Shown here: positions 43,704-52,038 of the stretch, one piece after another
How the letters are laid out: every line of letters starts with the position of its first letter
Position numbering within the stretch: position 1 is the stretch's first letter
Source: Dysosmobacter acutus
GTDB taxonomy: Bacteria; Bacillota; Clostridia; Oscillospirales; Oscillospiraceae
NCBI RefSeq assembly: GCF_018919205.1
Contig: NZ_JAHLQN010000001.1
Location: 1,984,001-2,048,000 of the forward strand
Direction: 5' to 3'
Length of the DNA: 64,000 nucleotides
Notes under the pieces: generated by a model
Databases searched by the model: none
Told to the model about the DNA's origin: nothing
Seen by the model: the letters and a program-made list of their open reading frames with translations, nothing else
Made by a program: the position numbers and the translations under genes

Positions 43704-44591
43704 CAGCAGATGATAGGTGTTCAGCGCGTGCTTGAGCTGCTCAAGATGTTCCGGGCTCATCTCGCAAAGAGGCAGCCGCAGCTCACCGACTCCATAGCCC
43801 ATCAGGTTCAGCGCGGTTTTCACCGGGATGGGGTTTACCTCACAGAACAGCGCGTCGCACAGTTCCTTAAGACGTAGCTGCAGCCGTCCAGCCTCCTGGA
43901 AGCGGTCCGTCAGGCACAGGTGGGTCAGAAGGTGCATCTCCTTGGGCATCACATTCGCGGCCACGGAGATGACGCCCACACCGCCCAAGGCGCAGATGCA
44001 GACGGTTTCGTCGTCGTTGCCGGACCAGATGTAAAAGTCCTCCGGGCAGAGGTTGCGTGTTTTCTGGATAAGGCTGAAATTGCCGGAGGCCTCCTTGACG
44101 CCCACAATGCTGGGGTGTTTGGCCAGGACGGCATAGGTCTCCGCGGTGAAGCTTACACCGGTGCGGGAGGGGACGTTGTAGAGGATCATGGGGATGTCGA
44201 CGGCGTCCGCAATTTTGTTGTAGTGGCGGATCAGTCCCAGCTGGGTGGCCTTGTTGTAGTAGGGGGTGACCAACAGCAGGCCGTCCGCGCCTGCCGCCTC
44301 CGCGTCACGGGACAACGCAAGGGAGTTTTCCGTGCTGTTGGAGCCGGTCCCGGCGATCACCGGCACCCGGCCGTCAACATGCTCGATGCAGTATTCAATG
44401 GTGTTCATCCGTTCCCGATAGGTCATGGTGGAGGACTCGCCGGTAGTGCCGCAGACGATGATGGCATCCGTGCCATTGGCCAGCTGGAAGTCGATGAGCT
44501 TTCCCAGTGCGGGCAGGTCTACCACAGCTTTGGTAAAAGGTGTTACAATCGCTACGCCAGATCCTGTAAAGATAGGTTCCTTCACAATCAA
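43689..44591 (-). CDS. dapA: 4-hydroxy-tetrahydrodipicolinate synthase
   Basis: A 300-aa TIM-barrel aldolase. GTTGESSTM, the Tyr in LYNVPSRTG and the Schiff-base Lys in GVKEASGN are present. It condenses pyruvate with aspartate semialdehyde in the lysine/diaminopimelate route, also the first step toward dipicolinate in spore formers. TTG 44591 follows AAAGGAG; GTG 44585 is a possible alternative. It follows asd. Confidence 0.95.
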   Translation of the reverse strand: MIVKEPIFTGSGVAIVTPFTKAVVDLPALGKLIDFQLANGTDAIIVCGTTGESSTMTYRERMNTIEYCIEHVDGRVPVIAGTGSNSTENSLALSRDAEAAGADGLLLVTPYYNKATQLGLIRHYNKIADAVDIPMILYNVPSRTGVSFTAETYAVLAKHPSIVGVKEASGNFSLIQKTRNLCPEDFYIWSGNDDETVCICALGGVGVISVAANVMPKEMHLLTHLCLTDRFQEAGRLQLRLKELCDALFCEVNPIPVKTALNLMGYGVGELRLPLCEMSPEHLEQLKHALNTYHLLKKES

Positions 44592-44606
44592 TACACTCCT
44601 TTATGA

Positions 44607-44645
44607 TAAAAAAGAGCGTGCGCCCGCAACTCCGCAGACGCACGC
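44607..44645 (-). terminator. Terminator-like hairpin between asd and dapA
   Basis: On the minus strand GCGTGCGTC pairs with GGCGCACGC around an 11-nt loop and is followed by a U-rich tract of T6. It could reduce dapA expression relative to asd. Confidence 0.7.
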
Positions 44646-44662
44646 GTTCTCTTTTGTAATGC

Positions 44663-45751
44663 TTACTTGGCGCTGATGTATCCTTCCTTGCACAGCAGCT
44701 CCGCCAGCAGCACTGCGCCGCCGGCAGCACCCCGGAGGGTGTTGTGGCTGAGACAGACGAACTTGTAGTCGTACTGGGTGTCGGGGCGCAGGCGGCCGAT
44801 GGAGACCGCCATGCCGTGCTCGAGGTTCCGGTCCAGACGGGTCTGGGGCCGATCGTTCTCCTCAAAGTAGTGCAGGAACTGCCTGGGGGCGGAGGGGAGC
44901 TCCAGCTCCTGCGCCCGGCCGCGGAAGGAGGCCCATTCGGCCTTGATCTCCTCCATGGAGGGAACCCGGTCCCGGAACTTCATGAAGCAGGCCGCCATGT
45001 GGCCGTCCAGGCAGGCAACCCGGAAGCACTGGGCGGTGATGGAAGGACCCTCGGCCTTGACAATCCGGTCTCCTTCAATGCGGCCCCACAGCTTCAGAGG
45101 CTCCTGCTCGGATTTTTCCTCCTCGCCGCCGATGTAGGGGATGACGTTATCCACCATCTCCGGCCAGCGCTCAAAGGTTTTTCCGGCGCCGGAGATGGCC
45201 TGATAGGTGCAGACCAGCGCCCGGTCCAGACCGAATTTCTTCAGCGGGTGCAGCGCGGGCACATAGCTTTGAAGGGAGCAGTTGGACTTGACAGCGATGA
45301 AGCCCCGCTTGGTGCCCAGGCGTTTGCGCTGGGAGTCGATGATCCGGATGTGTTCGGGATTCAGCTCAGGCACCACCATGGGCACATCGTCGGTCCAGCG
45401 GTGGGCGCTGTTGTTGGAGACAATGGGGCACTCCAGCTTGGCGTATTTTTCCTCCAGGGCGCGGATCTCTTCTTTTTTCATGTCCACTGCACAGAAGCAG
45501 AAGTCCACCAGTCCGGCGATTTTCTCTGCGTCCGCCTCTGCGTCCATGACCACAATTTTCCTGGCTTCCGTGGGCATTGGCTGCTCCAGTGCCCAGCGGC
45601 CGTCCACCGCTTCTTCATAGGATTTACCGGCGCTGCGGGCGCTGGCGGCGATCACGGTCAGTTGGAACCAGGGGTGGTTTTCCATCAAAGTGATGAACCG
45701 CTGGCCCACCATCCCCGTGCCTCCGATGATGCCAACCTGATACTTTTTCAT
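44663..45751 (-). CDS. asd: Aspartate-semialdehyde dehydrogenase
   Basis: A 362-aa NADP enzyme. The Rossmann motif [13 protein letters not shown] is at residues 8-20, catalytic Cys in KSNCSLQ, and YQAISGAGK is in the substrate region. Sequence style is the archaeal/fungal type rather than the E. coli type, which is usual in many Clostridia. It makes aspartate semialdehyde for lysine, threonine, methionine and DAP. ATG 45751 has AGGAGGAAG. dapA follows after a hairpin. Confidence 0.95.
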   Translation of the reverse strand: MKKYQVGIIGGTGMVGQRFITLMENHPWFQLTVIAASARSAGKSYEEAVDGRWALEQPMPTEARKIVVMDAEADAEKIAGLVDFCFCAVDMKKEEIRALEEKYAKLECPIVSNNSAHRWTDDVPMVVPELNPEHIRIIDSQRKRLGTKRGFIAVKSNCSLQSYVPALHPLKKFGLDRALVCTYQAISGAGKTFERWPEMVDNVIPYIGGEEEKSEQEPLKLWGRIEGDRIVKAEGPSITAQCFRVACLDGHMAACFMKFRDRVPSMEEIKAEWASFRGRAQELELPSAPRQFLHYFEENDRPQTRLDRNLEHGMAVSIGRLRPDTQYDYKFVCLSHNTLRGAAGGAVLLAELLCKEGYISAK

Positions 45752-45812
45752 GCGTACTTCCTCCTATGTAAAAATAATTCTGAATTTATGGAAAGATTCT
45801 TGTCGATTTTGC

Positions 45813-45842
45813 TTGAAATGGGGTTGTTTTTTGTACTATAAT
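45813..45842 (+). promoter_or_regulatory. Promoter for the SpoIID-domain gene
   Basis: TTGAAA (45813-45818), 18-nt spacer and TATAAT (45837-45842), about 115 nt before the ATG. Confidence 0.65.
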
Positions 45843-45963
45843 GTACAGAGAACAATCGATTTGTATTTGTATTGCGGACAAACGTTCGCCTACCAAACAA
45901 CGGATTTGCCTAATGGTAGCACACTTCTTTCCGGGAGTCAACCAGAAAATCAATGGAGGCGCT

Positions 45964-47622
45964 ATGAAGAGATTTTGGACTGCGGCCGCGTTGGGCGCGC
46001 TGCTGGCGTGCCTTACATGCGTCAGCGCGCTCGGGGCCGTCAACGACATGCTGAAGGTGGGGCTGCGCTACGGCTCCGACGCCCTGTATTCCGCCAACCT
46101 GGAGAATTACACCGGCAACGGCTCGGGGTACTCCTTTGGGTATTTTGACGAGGGGCGCGGCTTTGTGTCCCTTGGGAGCACCTCGTACACCACCATCTCC
46201 ATGACCCAGGACGGCAACATCTATGTCGCCTCCGACGGCACCTATTCCTCCACCGCACCCTCCGGAGCCTTCTCCGTGATCGGGGGATACCATGTGCAGC
46301 TCCCGGGAAGCTATCCCTCCTATGAAAGCGCCCAGTCGGCCGCAGGCGCCTATGACGGGTTTGCGGCCTATGTGGGCGGGACATTCTATGCAAGGGTTGG
46401 CTCCTATTCCTCCTACGGGGAGGCCCAGTCGGCTGCCGCAGGCTATGGCGGGGACGTAGCCGAACCAAGCAGCACCGGCGTGACCGTCACCGTGACCGGA
46501 ACCACCAGGATTCTCTTCCAGTTCGACTGCTATGGCGCAAGGAGCCTCGGCGTCCAGCCGGGAGGCGCCGCGAATCCCGTCACCTGGTTTAAGGGCTATC
46601 GCTATTACGGCGCCTTTGAATATCAGCGCGTCACCGGCGGCAGGATTAATGTGATCAACGTGGTGGATTTGGACGACTATGTCAAGGGCGTGATCCCCTA
46701 TGAGATGAGCGGGGACTGGCCCCTGGAGGCTCTGAAGGCCCAGGCGGTCTGCGCCAGAACCTACGGCGCCCGGACCACAAAGCACCTGAGCTCCTATGGG
46801 TTTGACCTGTGCGGCGGCACCGACTGCCAGGTCTACCGCGGGACGGCCAGCGCCACCTCCAACAGCAACCGGGCGGTGGAGGAGACAGCGGGGCAGTGCC
46901 TCTACTATAACGGCAGCTACATCGACGCGGTCTACCACGCCTCAGATGGAGGCGCCACCGAAGATGCGGCCAACGTCTGGGGCGGGGATACAGGCTATCT
47001 CATCGGGAAACAGGACCCCTATGAGGGCACCATCTCCATCCCCAATTATCAGTATACCGTCAGCTATACCCCATCTCAGCTCACCTCCATTTTACAGGCC
47101 AAAGGGTATTCCATCGGAACAATTGTCAATGTGTATGTCTCAGAACGCACCAATATGGGCAATGTATGTAAGGTGACCTTTGTGGACAGCTCCGGAAAGG
47201 AGCTCACCGTCTCCCGGGAAGCCTGCCGGACGGTGTTTTACAGCAGTACATATAATAAATCGGTCCGCAGCATGCGCTTCGACATCGCCGGAGGCAGCGG
47301 AGGAGTGCCGTCCTCCGGATGCTATGTGAACAACGCCTCCAACCGCCTCTCCTCTCTCAGCGGAGCCTATACCATCTCCGGAAGCGGAACCGTGGGCCGC
47401 TACAGCGACAAAAGCGCCTATGTCATCACCTCTTCGGGCACAAGCCGCCTTGCCTCTCCCGACCCGTCCTCCGTCCCCTCCGGCGAGGGCTTTACCATCA
47501 CCGGGACAGGAAACGGCCACAATGTGGGGATGAGCCAGTACGGCGCAAAGGCCATGGCGGAGCAGGGATATCGCTGCGAGGATATCTTACAGTTCTATTA
47601 TACGGGAGTTTCCATTTGGTGA
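45964..47622 (+). CDS. SpoIID/LytB domain protein with SPOR-like repeats
   Basis: A 552-aa exported protein with signal peptide ending near residue 24 (SALGA). Two SPOR-like repeats follow (YHVQLPGSYPSYESAQ and FYARVGSYSSYGEAQ, about 108-160). The SpoIID amidase-activator/lytic transglycosylase domain runs from about 230, with IPYEMSGDWPLEALKAQAVCARTY, an HASDGG loop, and GHNVGMSQYGAKAMAEQGY near the end. The homologous SpoIID degrades glycan strands in engulfment. The SPOR repeats suggest binding to denuded peptidoglycan. Confidence 0.9.
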   Translation: MKRFWTAAALGALLACLTCVSALGAVNDMLKVGLRYGSDALYSANLENYTGNGSGYSFGYFDEGRGFVSLGSTSYTTISMTQDGNIYVASDGTYSSTAPSGAFSVIGGYHVQLPGSYPSYESAQSAAGAYDGFAAYVGGTFYARVGSYSSYGEAQSAAAGYGGDVAEPSSTGVTVTVTGTTRILFQFDCYGARSLGVQPGGAANPVTWFKGYRYYGAFEYQRVTGGRINVINVVDLDDYVKGVIPYEMSGDWPLEALKAQAVCARTYGARTTKHLSSYGFDLCGGTDCQVYRGTASATSNSNRAVEETAGQCLYYNGSYIDAVYHASDGGATEDAANVWGGDTGYLIGKQDPYEGTISIPNYQYTVSYTPSQLTSILQAKGYSIGTIVNVYVSERTNMGNVCKVTFVDSSGKELTVSREACRTVFYSSTYNKSVRSMRFDIAGGSGGVPSSGCYVNNASNRLSSLSGAYTISGSGTVGRYSDKSAYVITSSGTSRLASPDPSSVPSGEGFTITGTGNGHNVGMSQYGAKAMAEQGYRCEDILQFYYTGVSIW

Positions 47623-47643
47623 CACCTGAGATTGGAAGAAAGC

Positions 47644-48669
47644 ATGAAAACTTCGGACTTTTATTTTGACCTTCCCAAGGAATTGATTGCGCAGACACCG
47701 CTGGAAAAACGGGACGGGTCCCGTCTTCTGGTGCTCAACCGTGCCACCGGCGAAACGGAGCACCGCCACTTCTATGAGCTGCCTCAATTCCTTTCCCCTA
47801 ATGACTGCCTGATCCTCAACGACTCCAGGGTCCTGCCCGCCCGTCTTTTGGGCCAGCGGCTGCCGGGCGGAGGCGCCTGTGAAATCCTGCTGCTGATCGA
47901 CAGGGGGGAACAGGTGTGGGAGTGTCTGGTGCGCCCCGGAAAAAAGCTGCGTTCCGGCCAGCGCGTCAGCTTCGGCAACGGAGAGCTGACGGCGGAGATC
48001 GTGGGTGAGGTGGAGGGCGGAAACCGCCTGGTGCGCTTTGCATACGAGGGCATCTTCCTGGAGGTGCTGGAGCGCCTGGGCAAGATGCCCCTGCCGCCCT
48101 ACATCAAGGAGGAGCTTCAGGACCAGGAGCGGTATCAAACCGTGTACTCCAAGGTTCTGGGCTCCGCCGCGGCGCCGACGGCAGGGCTTCATTTCACACC
48201 GGAGCTGCTTGGCAGAATTTCAGAGCTGGGCGTGGGCGTGGGATATGTGACGCTCCACGTGGGACTGGGCACCTTCCGCCCTGTGAAAGAGGATACCATC
48301 GAGGACCACGAGATGCACAGCGAGTACTGCGTCATCCCGCAGGAGACAGCCGACCTCATCAACAGGACACACGCAAAAGGCGGGCGGGTGATCTGCGTGG
48401 GCACCACCTCCTGCCGGACACTGGAGTCCTGGGCCGCTCCCGACGGCACCATGAGGGCCAGAGCGGGGTGGACCAACATCTATATCTATCCCGGCTATCA
48501 GTTTAAGGTGATGGACGCACTTGTCACAAATTTCCACCTGCCTGAGTCCACGCTGATCATGCTGGTTTCCGCATTTGCAGGGCGGGAGCATATTCTGGAG
48601 GCCTATCAGGAGGCGGTGCGGGAGCAGTACCGCTTTTTCTCCTTTGGGGATGCCATGTTCATTCGTTGA
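47644..48669 (+). CDS. queA: tRNA preQ1(34) S-adenosylmethionine ribosyltransferase-isomerase
   Basis: A 341-aa enzyme making epoxyqueuosine in tRNA. Conserved segments include [47 protein letters not shown] and [19 protein letters not shown]. It is paired downstream with tgt of the same pathway. ATG 47644 follows GGAAGAAAG. An in-frame ATG at 47632 is less well spaced. Confidence 0.95.
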   Translation: MKTSDFYFDLPKELIAQTPLEKRDGSRLLVLNRATGETEHRHFYELPQFLSPNDCLILNDSRVLPARLLGQRLPGGGACEILLLIDRGEQVWECLVRPGKKLRSGQRVSFGNGELTAEIVGEVEGGNRLVRFAYEGIFLEVLERLGKMPLPPYIKEELQDQERYQTVYSKVLGSAAAPTAGLHFTPELLGRISELGVGVGYVTLHVGLGTFRPVKEDTIEDHEMHSEYCVIPQETADLINRTHAKGGRVICVGTTSCRTLESWAAPDGTMRARAGWTNIYIYPGYQFKVMDALVTNFHLPESTLIMLVSAFAGREHILEAYQEAVREQYRFFSFGDAMFIR

Positions 48670-48702
48670 GCTGATTCGGACAAGAGAGAACAGGAGAAGT
48701 CT

Positions 48703-48957
48703 ATGGAATTGACCGACCTGCCCAATATCGGCCCTGTACTGGAGGGGCATCTGCGCAGTGTGGGCATTATAAGCCCGGAATCGCTGCGCCGGTGCGGTGC
48801 GGCGGAGGCATTTGTGCGGATTCGCGCCCAGACGGACAAGACCGCCTGCCTTCACAAGCTCTTGGCTCTGGAGGCCGCGGTGGAGGGAATTCCCAAGAAG
48901 GAGCTGTCCGCTGAGAAAAAGGCAGAGCTGAAAGCCTTTTATAAAAGTTTAGCGTAG
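48703..48957 (+). CDS. TfoX C-terminal domain-like small protein
   Basis: An 84-aa protein made only of a TfoX C-terminal/helix-hairpin-helix-like domain: LPNIGPVLEGHLRSVGIISPESLRRCGAAEAFVRIR, ending in a basic helix. The N-terminal TfoX domain is absent. Full-length TfoX/Sxy regulates competence; the role of this short form is unknown. It lies between queA and tgt with a 10-nt gap to tgt. Confidence 0.85.
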   Translation: MELTDLPNIGPVLEGHLRSVGIISPESLRRCGAAEAFVRIRAQTDKTACLHKLLALEAAVEGIPKKELSAEKKAELKAFYKSLA

Positions 48958-48967
48958 GAGTTTGACT

Positions 48968-50101
48968 ATGTTCACACTGATCAAGACCCAGGGCCGCGCC
49001 CGGCGCGGTACCTTTACCTGCGCCCATGGCGGTACGGTGCAAACCCCTGTCTTTATGAACGTTGGGACGCAGGCGGCCATCAAGGGCGGCCTCTCCGCCC
49101 ACGATTTAAAGGAGATCGGGTGCCAGATCGAGCTTTCCAACACCTATCATCTCCACCTTCGGCCTGGGGATGAGGTGGTGCGGAGTATGGGCGGCCTTCA
49201 CAGCTTTATGGACTGGGATGGCCCAATCCTCACCGACTCCGGCGGGTTTCAGGTGTTTTCCCTGTCCTCTTTGCGCAAGATTCGGGAGGAGGGGGTTTAT
49301 TTTTCCTCCCATCTGGATGGGCGGAAGATTTTTATGGGGCCGGAGGAGTCCATGCGGATTCAGTCCAACTTAGGCTCAGACATCGCCATGGCCTTTGACG
49401 AATGCGTGGAGAATCCCGCCACCCACGACTACGCCAAACAGTCCTGTGAACGGACGCTGCGCTGGCTGGAACGGTGTAAGGCGGAACATGACCGGCTGGG
49501 CGCCCTGCCTGATACGGTGAACCCAGGCCAGCTGCTCTTTGGCATCAATCAGGGCGCCACTTTCGCAGACCTCCGGGTGTGGCACATGAAGGAGATCGCA
49601 AGGATAGACTGTGACGGCTATGCCATCGGCGGACTTGCCGTGGGGGAGCCCACGGAGGTGATGTACGAAATTATTGACGCGGTGGAGCCCCATATGCCTT
49701 TCGATAAGCCCCGCTACCTCATGGGTGTGGGGACGCCCTCCAATATCATCGAGGGGGTGGCAAGGGGAGTGGACTTTTTCGACTGCGTCATGCCGGCCCG
49801 CAACGCCCGCCACGGAAAGCTCTTCACCTGGGGCGGGACGATGAACCTGAAGAACGAAAAATACAAGACCGACCCGCTTCCCATCGACCCGGAGTGCGAC
49901 TGCCCGGTCTGCCGCAGCTTTTCCCGGGCCTATCTCAGGCACCTCTTCAAAGCGGAGGAGGTACTGGCGCTGCGGCTGGCGGTGATGCACAACCTGTATT
50001 TTTATAACAAACTGATGGAAAAAATCCGGAATGCCTTGGATGAGGGCACTTTCGAAGCATTCCGTGCCAGGTACAGCGGAAGGCTGGAAGAGCGGATTTG
50101 A
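48968..50101 (+). CDS. tgt: Queuine/preQ1 tRNA-guanine transglycosylase
   Basis: A 377-aa TIM-barrel enzyme swapping guanine 34 for preQ1. Catalytic Asp in TDSGGFQVFS, the second Asp in GVDFFDCVMP, and the zinc site CDCPVCR followed by LRHLF His are present. ATG 48968 is preferred over TTG 48962 because of distance from TAGGAG. It follows queA and the TfoX-like gene. Confidence 0.96.
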   Translation: MFTLIKTQGRARRGTFTCAHGGTVQTPVFMNVGTQAAIKGGLSAHDLKEIGCQIELSNTYHLHLRPGDEVVRSMGGLHSFMDWDGPILTDSGGFQVFSLSSLRKIREEGVYFSSHLDGRKIFMGPEESMRIQSNLGSDIAMAFDECVENPATHDYAKQSCERTLRWLERCKAEHDRLGALPDTVNPGQLLFGINQGATFADLRVWHMKEIARIDCDGYAIGGLAVGEPTEVMYEIIDAVEPHMPFDKPRYLMGVGTPSNIIEGVARGVDFFDCVMPARNARHGKLFTWGGTMNLKNEKYKTDPLPIDPECDCPVCRSFSRAYLRHLFKAEEVLALRLAVMHNLYFYNKLMEKIRNALDEGTFEAFRARYSGRLEERI

Positions 50102-50109
50102 CAAAAGAC

Positions 50110-50138
50110 TTGCAAATCCTTCCGCGCTTGGATATAAT
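50110..50138 (+). promoter_or_regulatory. Sigma-A promoter of yajC
   Basis: TTGCAA (50110-50115), 17-nt spacer, TATAAT (50133-50138), giving a leader of about 27 nt. Confidence 0.7.
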
Positions 50139-50171
50139 AGACATACTGATTTTGAAAAAGGAGCCATTTGA

Positions 50172-50561
50172 ATGAATTCACAAACTTCTTCCATTCTGAT
50201 GCTGGTAGTACTGATCGCCGTCTTTTACTTTATGCTGATCCGCCCTGAGAATAAGCGGAAAAAGGCTGCGGAGCAGATGCGCAACAGCCTGAAAAAGGGC
50301 GATACGATTACCACCATCGGCGGGATCGTGGGCAAGATCGTGACTGTGACCGAGAGCACCATCGTCATTGAAACCAGCGAGGACCGCGTCCGCCTTGAAC
50401 TCACCAAGTGGGCGGTTTCCACCACCGGCGTCCAGGCCTCCACCGAGCCTGTCAAGGGCAAGAAGAAAAAGGACGAGGATGATATCCCCGAAGAAGAGGA
50501 GAGCACTGTGGAGTGTCCCGTGGATGAAATCCCCGCTCCGGAAGAGGAAAAACAGGACTGA
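50172..50561 (+). CDS. yajC: Preprotein translocase accessory subunit YajC
   Basis: A 129-aa protein with one N-terminal helix (SILMLVVLIAVFYFMLIRPENKRKK) and the SH3-like LKKGDTITTIGGIVGKIV domain, then an acidic tail (residues about 90-129). It associates with SecDF in secretion. ATG follows AAAAAGGAG. The neighbourhood with tgt upstream is the classic tgt-yajC order. Confidence 0.95.
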   Translation: MNSQTSSILMLVVLIAVFYFMLIRPENKRKKAAEQMRNSLKKGDTITTIGGIVGKIVTVTESTIVIETSEDRVRLELTKWAVSTTGVQASTEPVKGKKKKDEDDIPEEEESTVECPVDEIPAPEEEKQD

Positions 50562-50575
50562 TTCTTCTAAACGCG

Positions 50576-50626
50576 CCTCCCCTGGAATATGCTTGTTTAC
50601 AAAGAGCGTATTCCAGGGGAGGTTTT
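50576..50626 (+). terminator. yajC terminator whose 3' arm contains the next ribosome site
   Basis: A 17-bp stem pairs CCTCCCCTGGAATATGC (50576-50592) with GCGTATTCCAGGGGAGG (50606-50622), then T4. The GGGGAGG of the 3' arm is also the ribosome site of the gene at 50632. Read-through RNA would hide that site. Confidence 0.8.
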
Positions 50627-50631
50627 ATGCT

Positions 50632-51012
50632 ATGTCTAAGGGAAAAACGGCCATCACAGTGGGGAAGGGAATCGGCATATCACTGGCGCTGTATCTGCTG
50701 CTCCAGTTTTTATGGGCGCTGCTTCTGATCAAGTCCGTTGTTCCGGAGGAGCGCGCCGGAGTGCTGGTGACAGTGAGCTGTGGAATCGCCGCGTTTGTTG
50801 GCGCGCGCTTTGCCGCAAAAAAAGGCGCTGGATTCCCGTCGGCTCTGGGGAGCACATGCGGCTTTTTGGCGCTGGTGCTGCTTGCCGGCTACCTGATCTT
50901 TGACGGCATGGCGCAGCAGGGCTGGATCCTTCTGGCCGTGGGGCTGGTATGCGGATGTGTCGCCGGGATGAGCAAGGTGGGGAAGAAAAAGCGGAAAAAG
51001 CGGAAGCGTTGA
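50632..51012 (+). CDS. TIGR04086-type small membrane protein
   Basis: A 126-aa integral membrane protein with about four hydrophobic helices and a basic end (KKKRKKRKR). It resembles the clostridial TIGR04086 family, whose role is unknown. ATG 50632 follows GGGGAGG at 8-9 nt, but that site lies in the 3' arm of the yajC hairpin, so its translation may be inhibited. Confidence 0.82.
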   Translation: MSKGKTAITVGKGIGISLALYLLLQFLWALLLIKSVVPEERAGVLVTVSCGIAAFVGARFAAKKGAGFPSALGSTCGFLALVLLAGYLIFDGMAQQGWILLAVGLVCGCVAGMSKVGKKKRKKRKR

Positions 51013-51038
51013 CTTCAGGTGGGGAAAGTCGCTGTAAT
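51009..51038 (+). promoter_or_regulatory. Promoter upstream of the 44-aa ORF
   Basis: TTGACT (51009-51014), 18-nt spacer, TGTAAT (51033-51038). It overlaps the preceding stop and would start RNA about 55 nt before TTG 51099. Confidence 0.5.
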
Positions 51039-51098
51039 TTTTCACAAAAATCCTCAAAGTATCAGAAAAGCCATTGACAAACTGCGGCGGAGGTGTTC

Positions 51099-51233
51099 TT
51101 GCGTGATCGCGAGACGCCTCCGCTGCGGCTTCGCCAATATCTGGTGGACATAATCGGGCTGTCACCCCACATCTTGGAATACAGCAAAAGGAAAAAGCTG
51201 TTGCCACAGCGCCCGTTTCGTATGTTTACATAA
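51099..51233 (+). CDS. Putative 44-aa basic protein, TTG start
   Basis: A short frame in the 385-nt gap before spoIIM. It begins at TTG 51099, 5 nt after GGAGG (GTG 51093 overlaps that site). The predicted protein has a helical stretch (LRQYLVDIIGLSPHILEYS) and a basic tail (KRKKLLPQRPFRMFT). It has 11 basic and only 4 acidic residues. Composition is protein-like, a promoter precedes it and it ends well before spoIIM. I know no family for it. It may equally be a chance frame. Confidence 0.45.
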   Translation: MRDRETPPLRLRQYLVDIIGLSPHILEYSKRKKLLPQRPFRMFT

Positions 51234-51311
51234 TTCAATTTACATAATATTTTGTGATAATTTACAAAAAAGGAAAATTTCCAGAATAAGCCTTGCGAAG
51301 CGGGCAAAATT

Positions 51312-51339
51312 GCAATATATTTAGAAAGAAGCATAATTA
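51312..51339 (+). promoter_or_regulatory. Possible sigma-E promoter of spoIIM
   Basis: GCAATAT (51312-51318) and CATAATTA (51332-51339) resemble sigma-E -35 and -10 boxes with a 13-nt spacer, 58 nt before the ATG. spoIIM is sigma-E controlled in B. subtilis. Confidence 0.45.
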
Positions 51340-51397
51340 CGTCAACCGGGATTCTATTTGTCCTATCCGCCGCATAATCTGTTGCGAGGTGAGGCGG

Positions 51398-52018
51398 ATG
51401 AATCGAATGAACAAACCGCTGGGCAGGCGGACGGAGGATCGGCAGACTGTACACCTTGTGCTGCTGTCCCTCTGCTTTGCAGTCGGCGTAATTTTAGGAC
51501 AGGTCTTCAGCGCTAAGGCATCCAACGACCAGGAGCTGACACGGTATCTTAGTGAGTTCTTTCAAATCAGCGAAACGCTGGAGACGGGGATGTTCCTTCC
51601 GGCGCTGCTGATTTATTTTCGTTATCCGCTGATGGCCTTTTTGCTGGGCTTTGCGTCGATTGGGGCGCTGCTGCTGCCGCTGGTGTCGGCAGCATTTGGC
51701 TTCTTTCTCTCCTTTTCCGCCTGCTGTTTTGCCGGCGCCTATGGAAAAGAGGGGATTTTGCTGGCTGCGGCCGTGCTGGGGCTGCGCTGCCTTATTACGC
51801 TGCCCTGCTACTTTTGGCTGGCGGTGCCGTCCTTTCGAAACTCCATCTCCCTGGCGCTGCTCTCCTTTGGAAAGGGGAGGCGGTCGGCGCCAGTGGTTTA
51901 CGATGCGGCCTGGTTTTTGCGCTTTGCCGCCTGTGTGGCGGTGCTGCTGGTCGGTGTTTTGTGTGAGGTCTATCTTTCGCCGCTCTTGGTGCGGCTTGCC
52001 TGCGCGCGGATTCTATAG
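51398..52018 (+). CDS. spoIIM: Stage II sporulation protein M
   Basis: A 206-aa protein with a basic cytosolic N-terminus and about five membrane helices (VHLVLLSLCFAVGVILGQVF, LLIYFRYPLMAFLLGFASIGALLLPLVS and so on). It fits SpoIIM in length, topology and conserved YPLMAFLLGF segment. SpoIIM recruits the SpoIID/SpoIIP engulfment machine. ATG 51398 has GAGGTGAGGCGG. It lies just before xerD, as in B. subtilis, and a possible sigma-E promoter precedes it. Confidence 0.88.
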   Translation: MNRMNKPLGRRTEDRQTVHLVLLSLCFAVGVILGQVFSAKASNDQELTRYLSEFFQISETLETGMFLPALLIYFRYPLMAFLLGFASIGALLLPLVSAAFGFFLSFSACCFAGAYGKEGILLAAAVLGLRCLITLPCYFWLAVPSFRNSISLALLSFGKGRRSAPVVYDAAWFLRFAACVAVLLVGVLCEVYLSPLLVRLACARIL

Positions 52019-52038
52019 AGAGAAGAGGAGGAGATTTT

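Noticed and set aside
45875..45890. GAACGTTTGTCC-like site as a LexA box
   Set aside because: At least three departures from the Gram-positive SOS consensus and no repair gene downstream.
51062..51454. 130-codon minus-strand frame before spoIIM
   Set aside because: Overlaps the spoIIM start and the plus-strand 44-aa frame, lacks a ribosome site and shows no domain.
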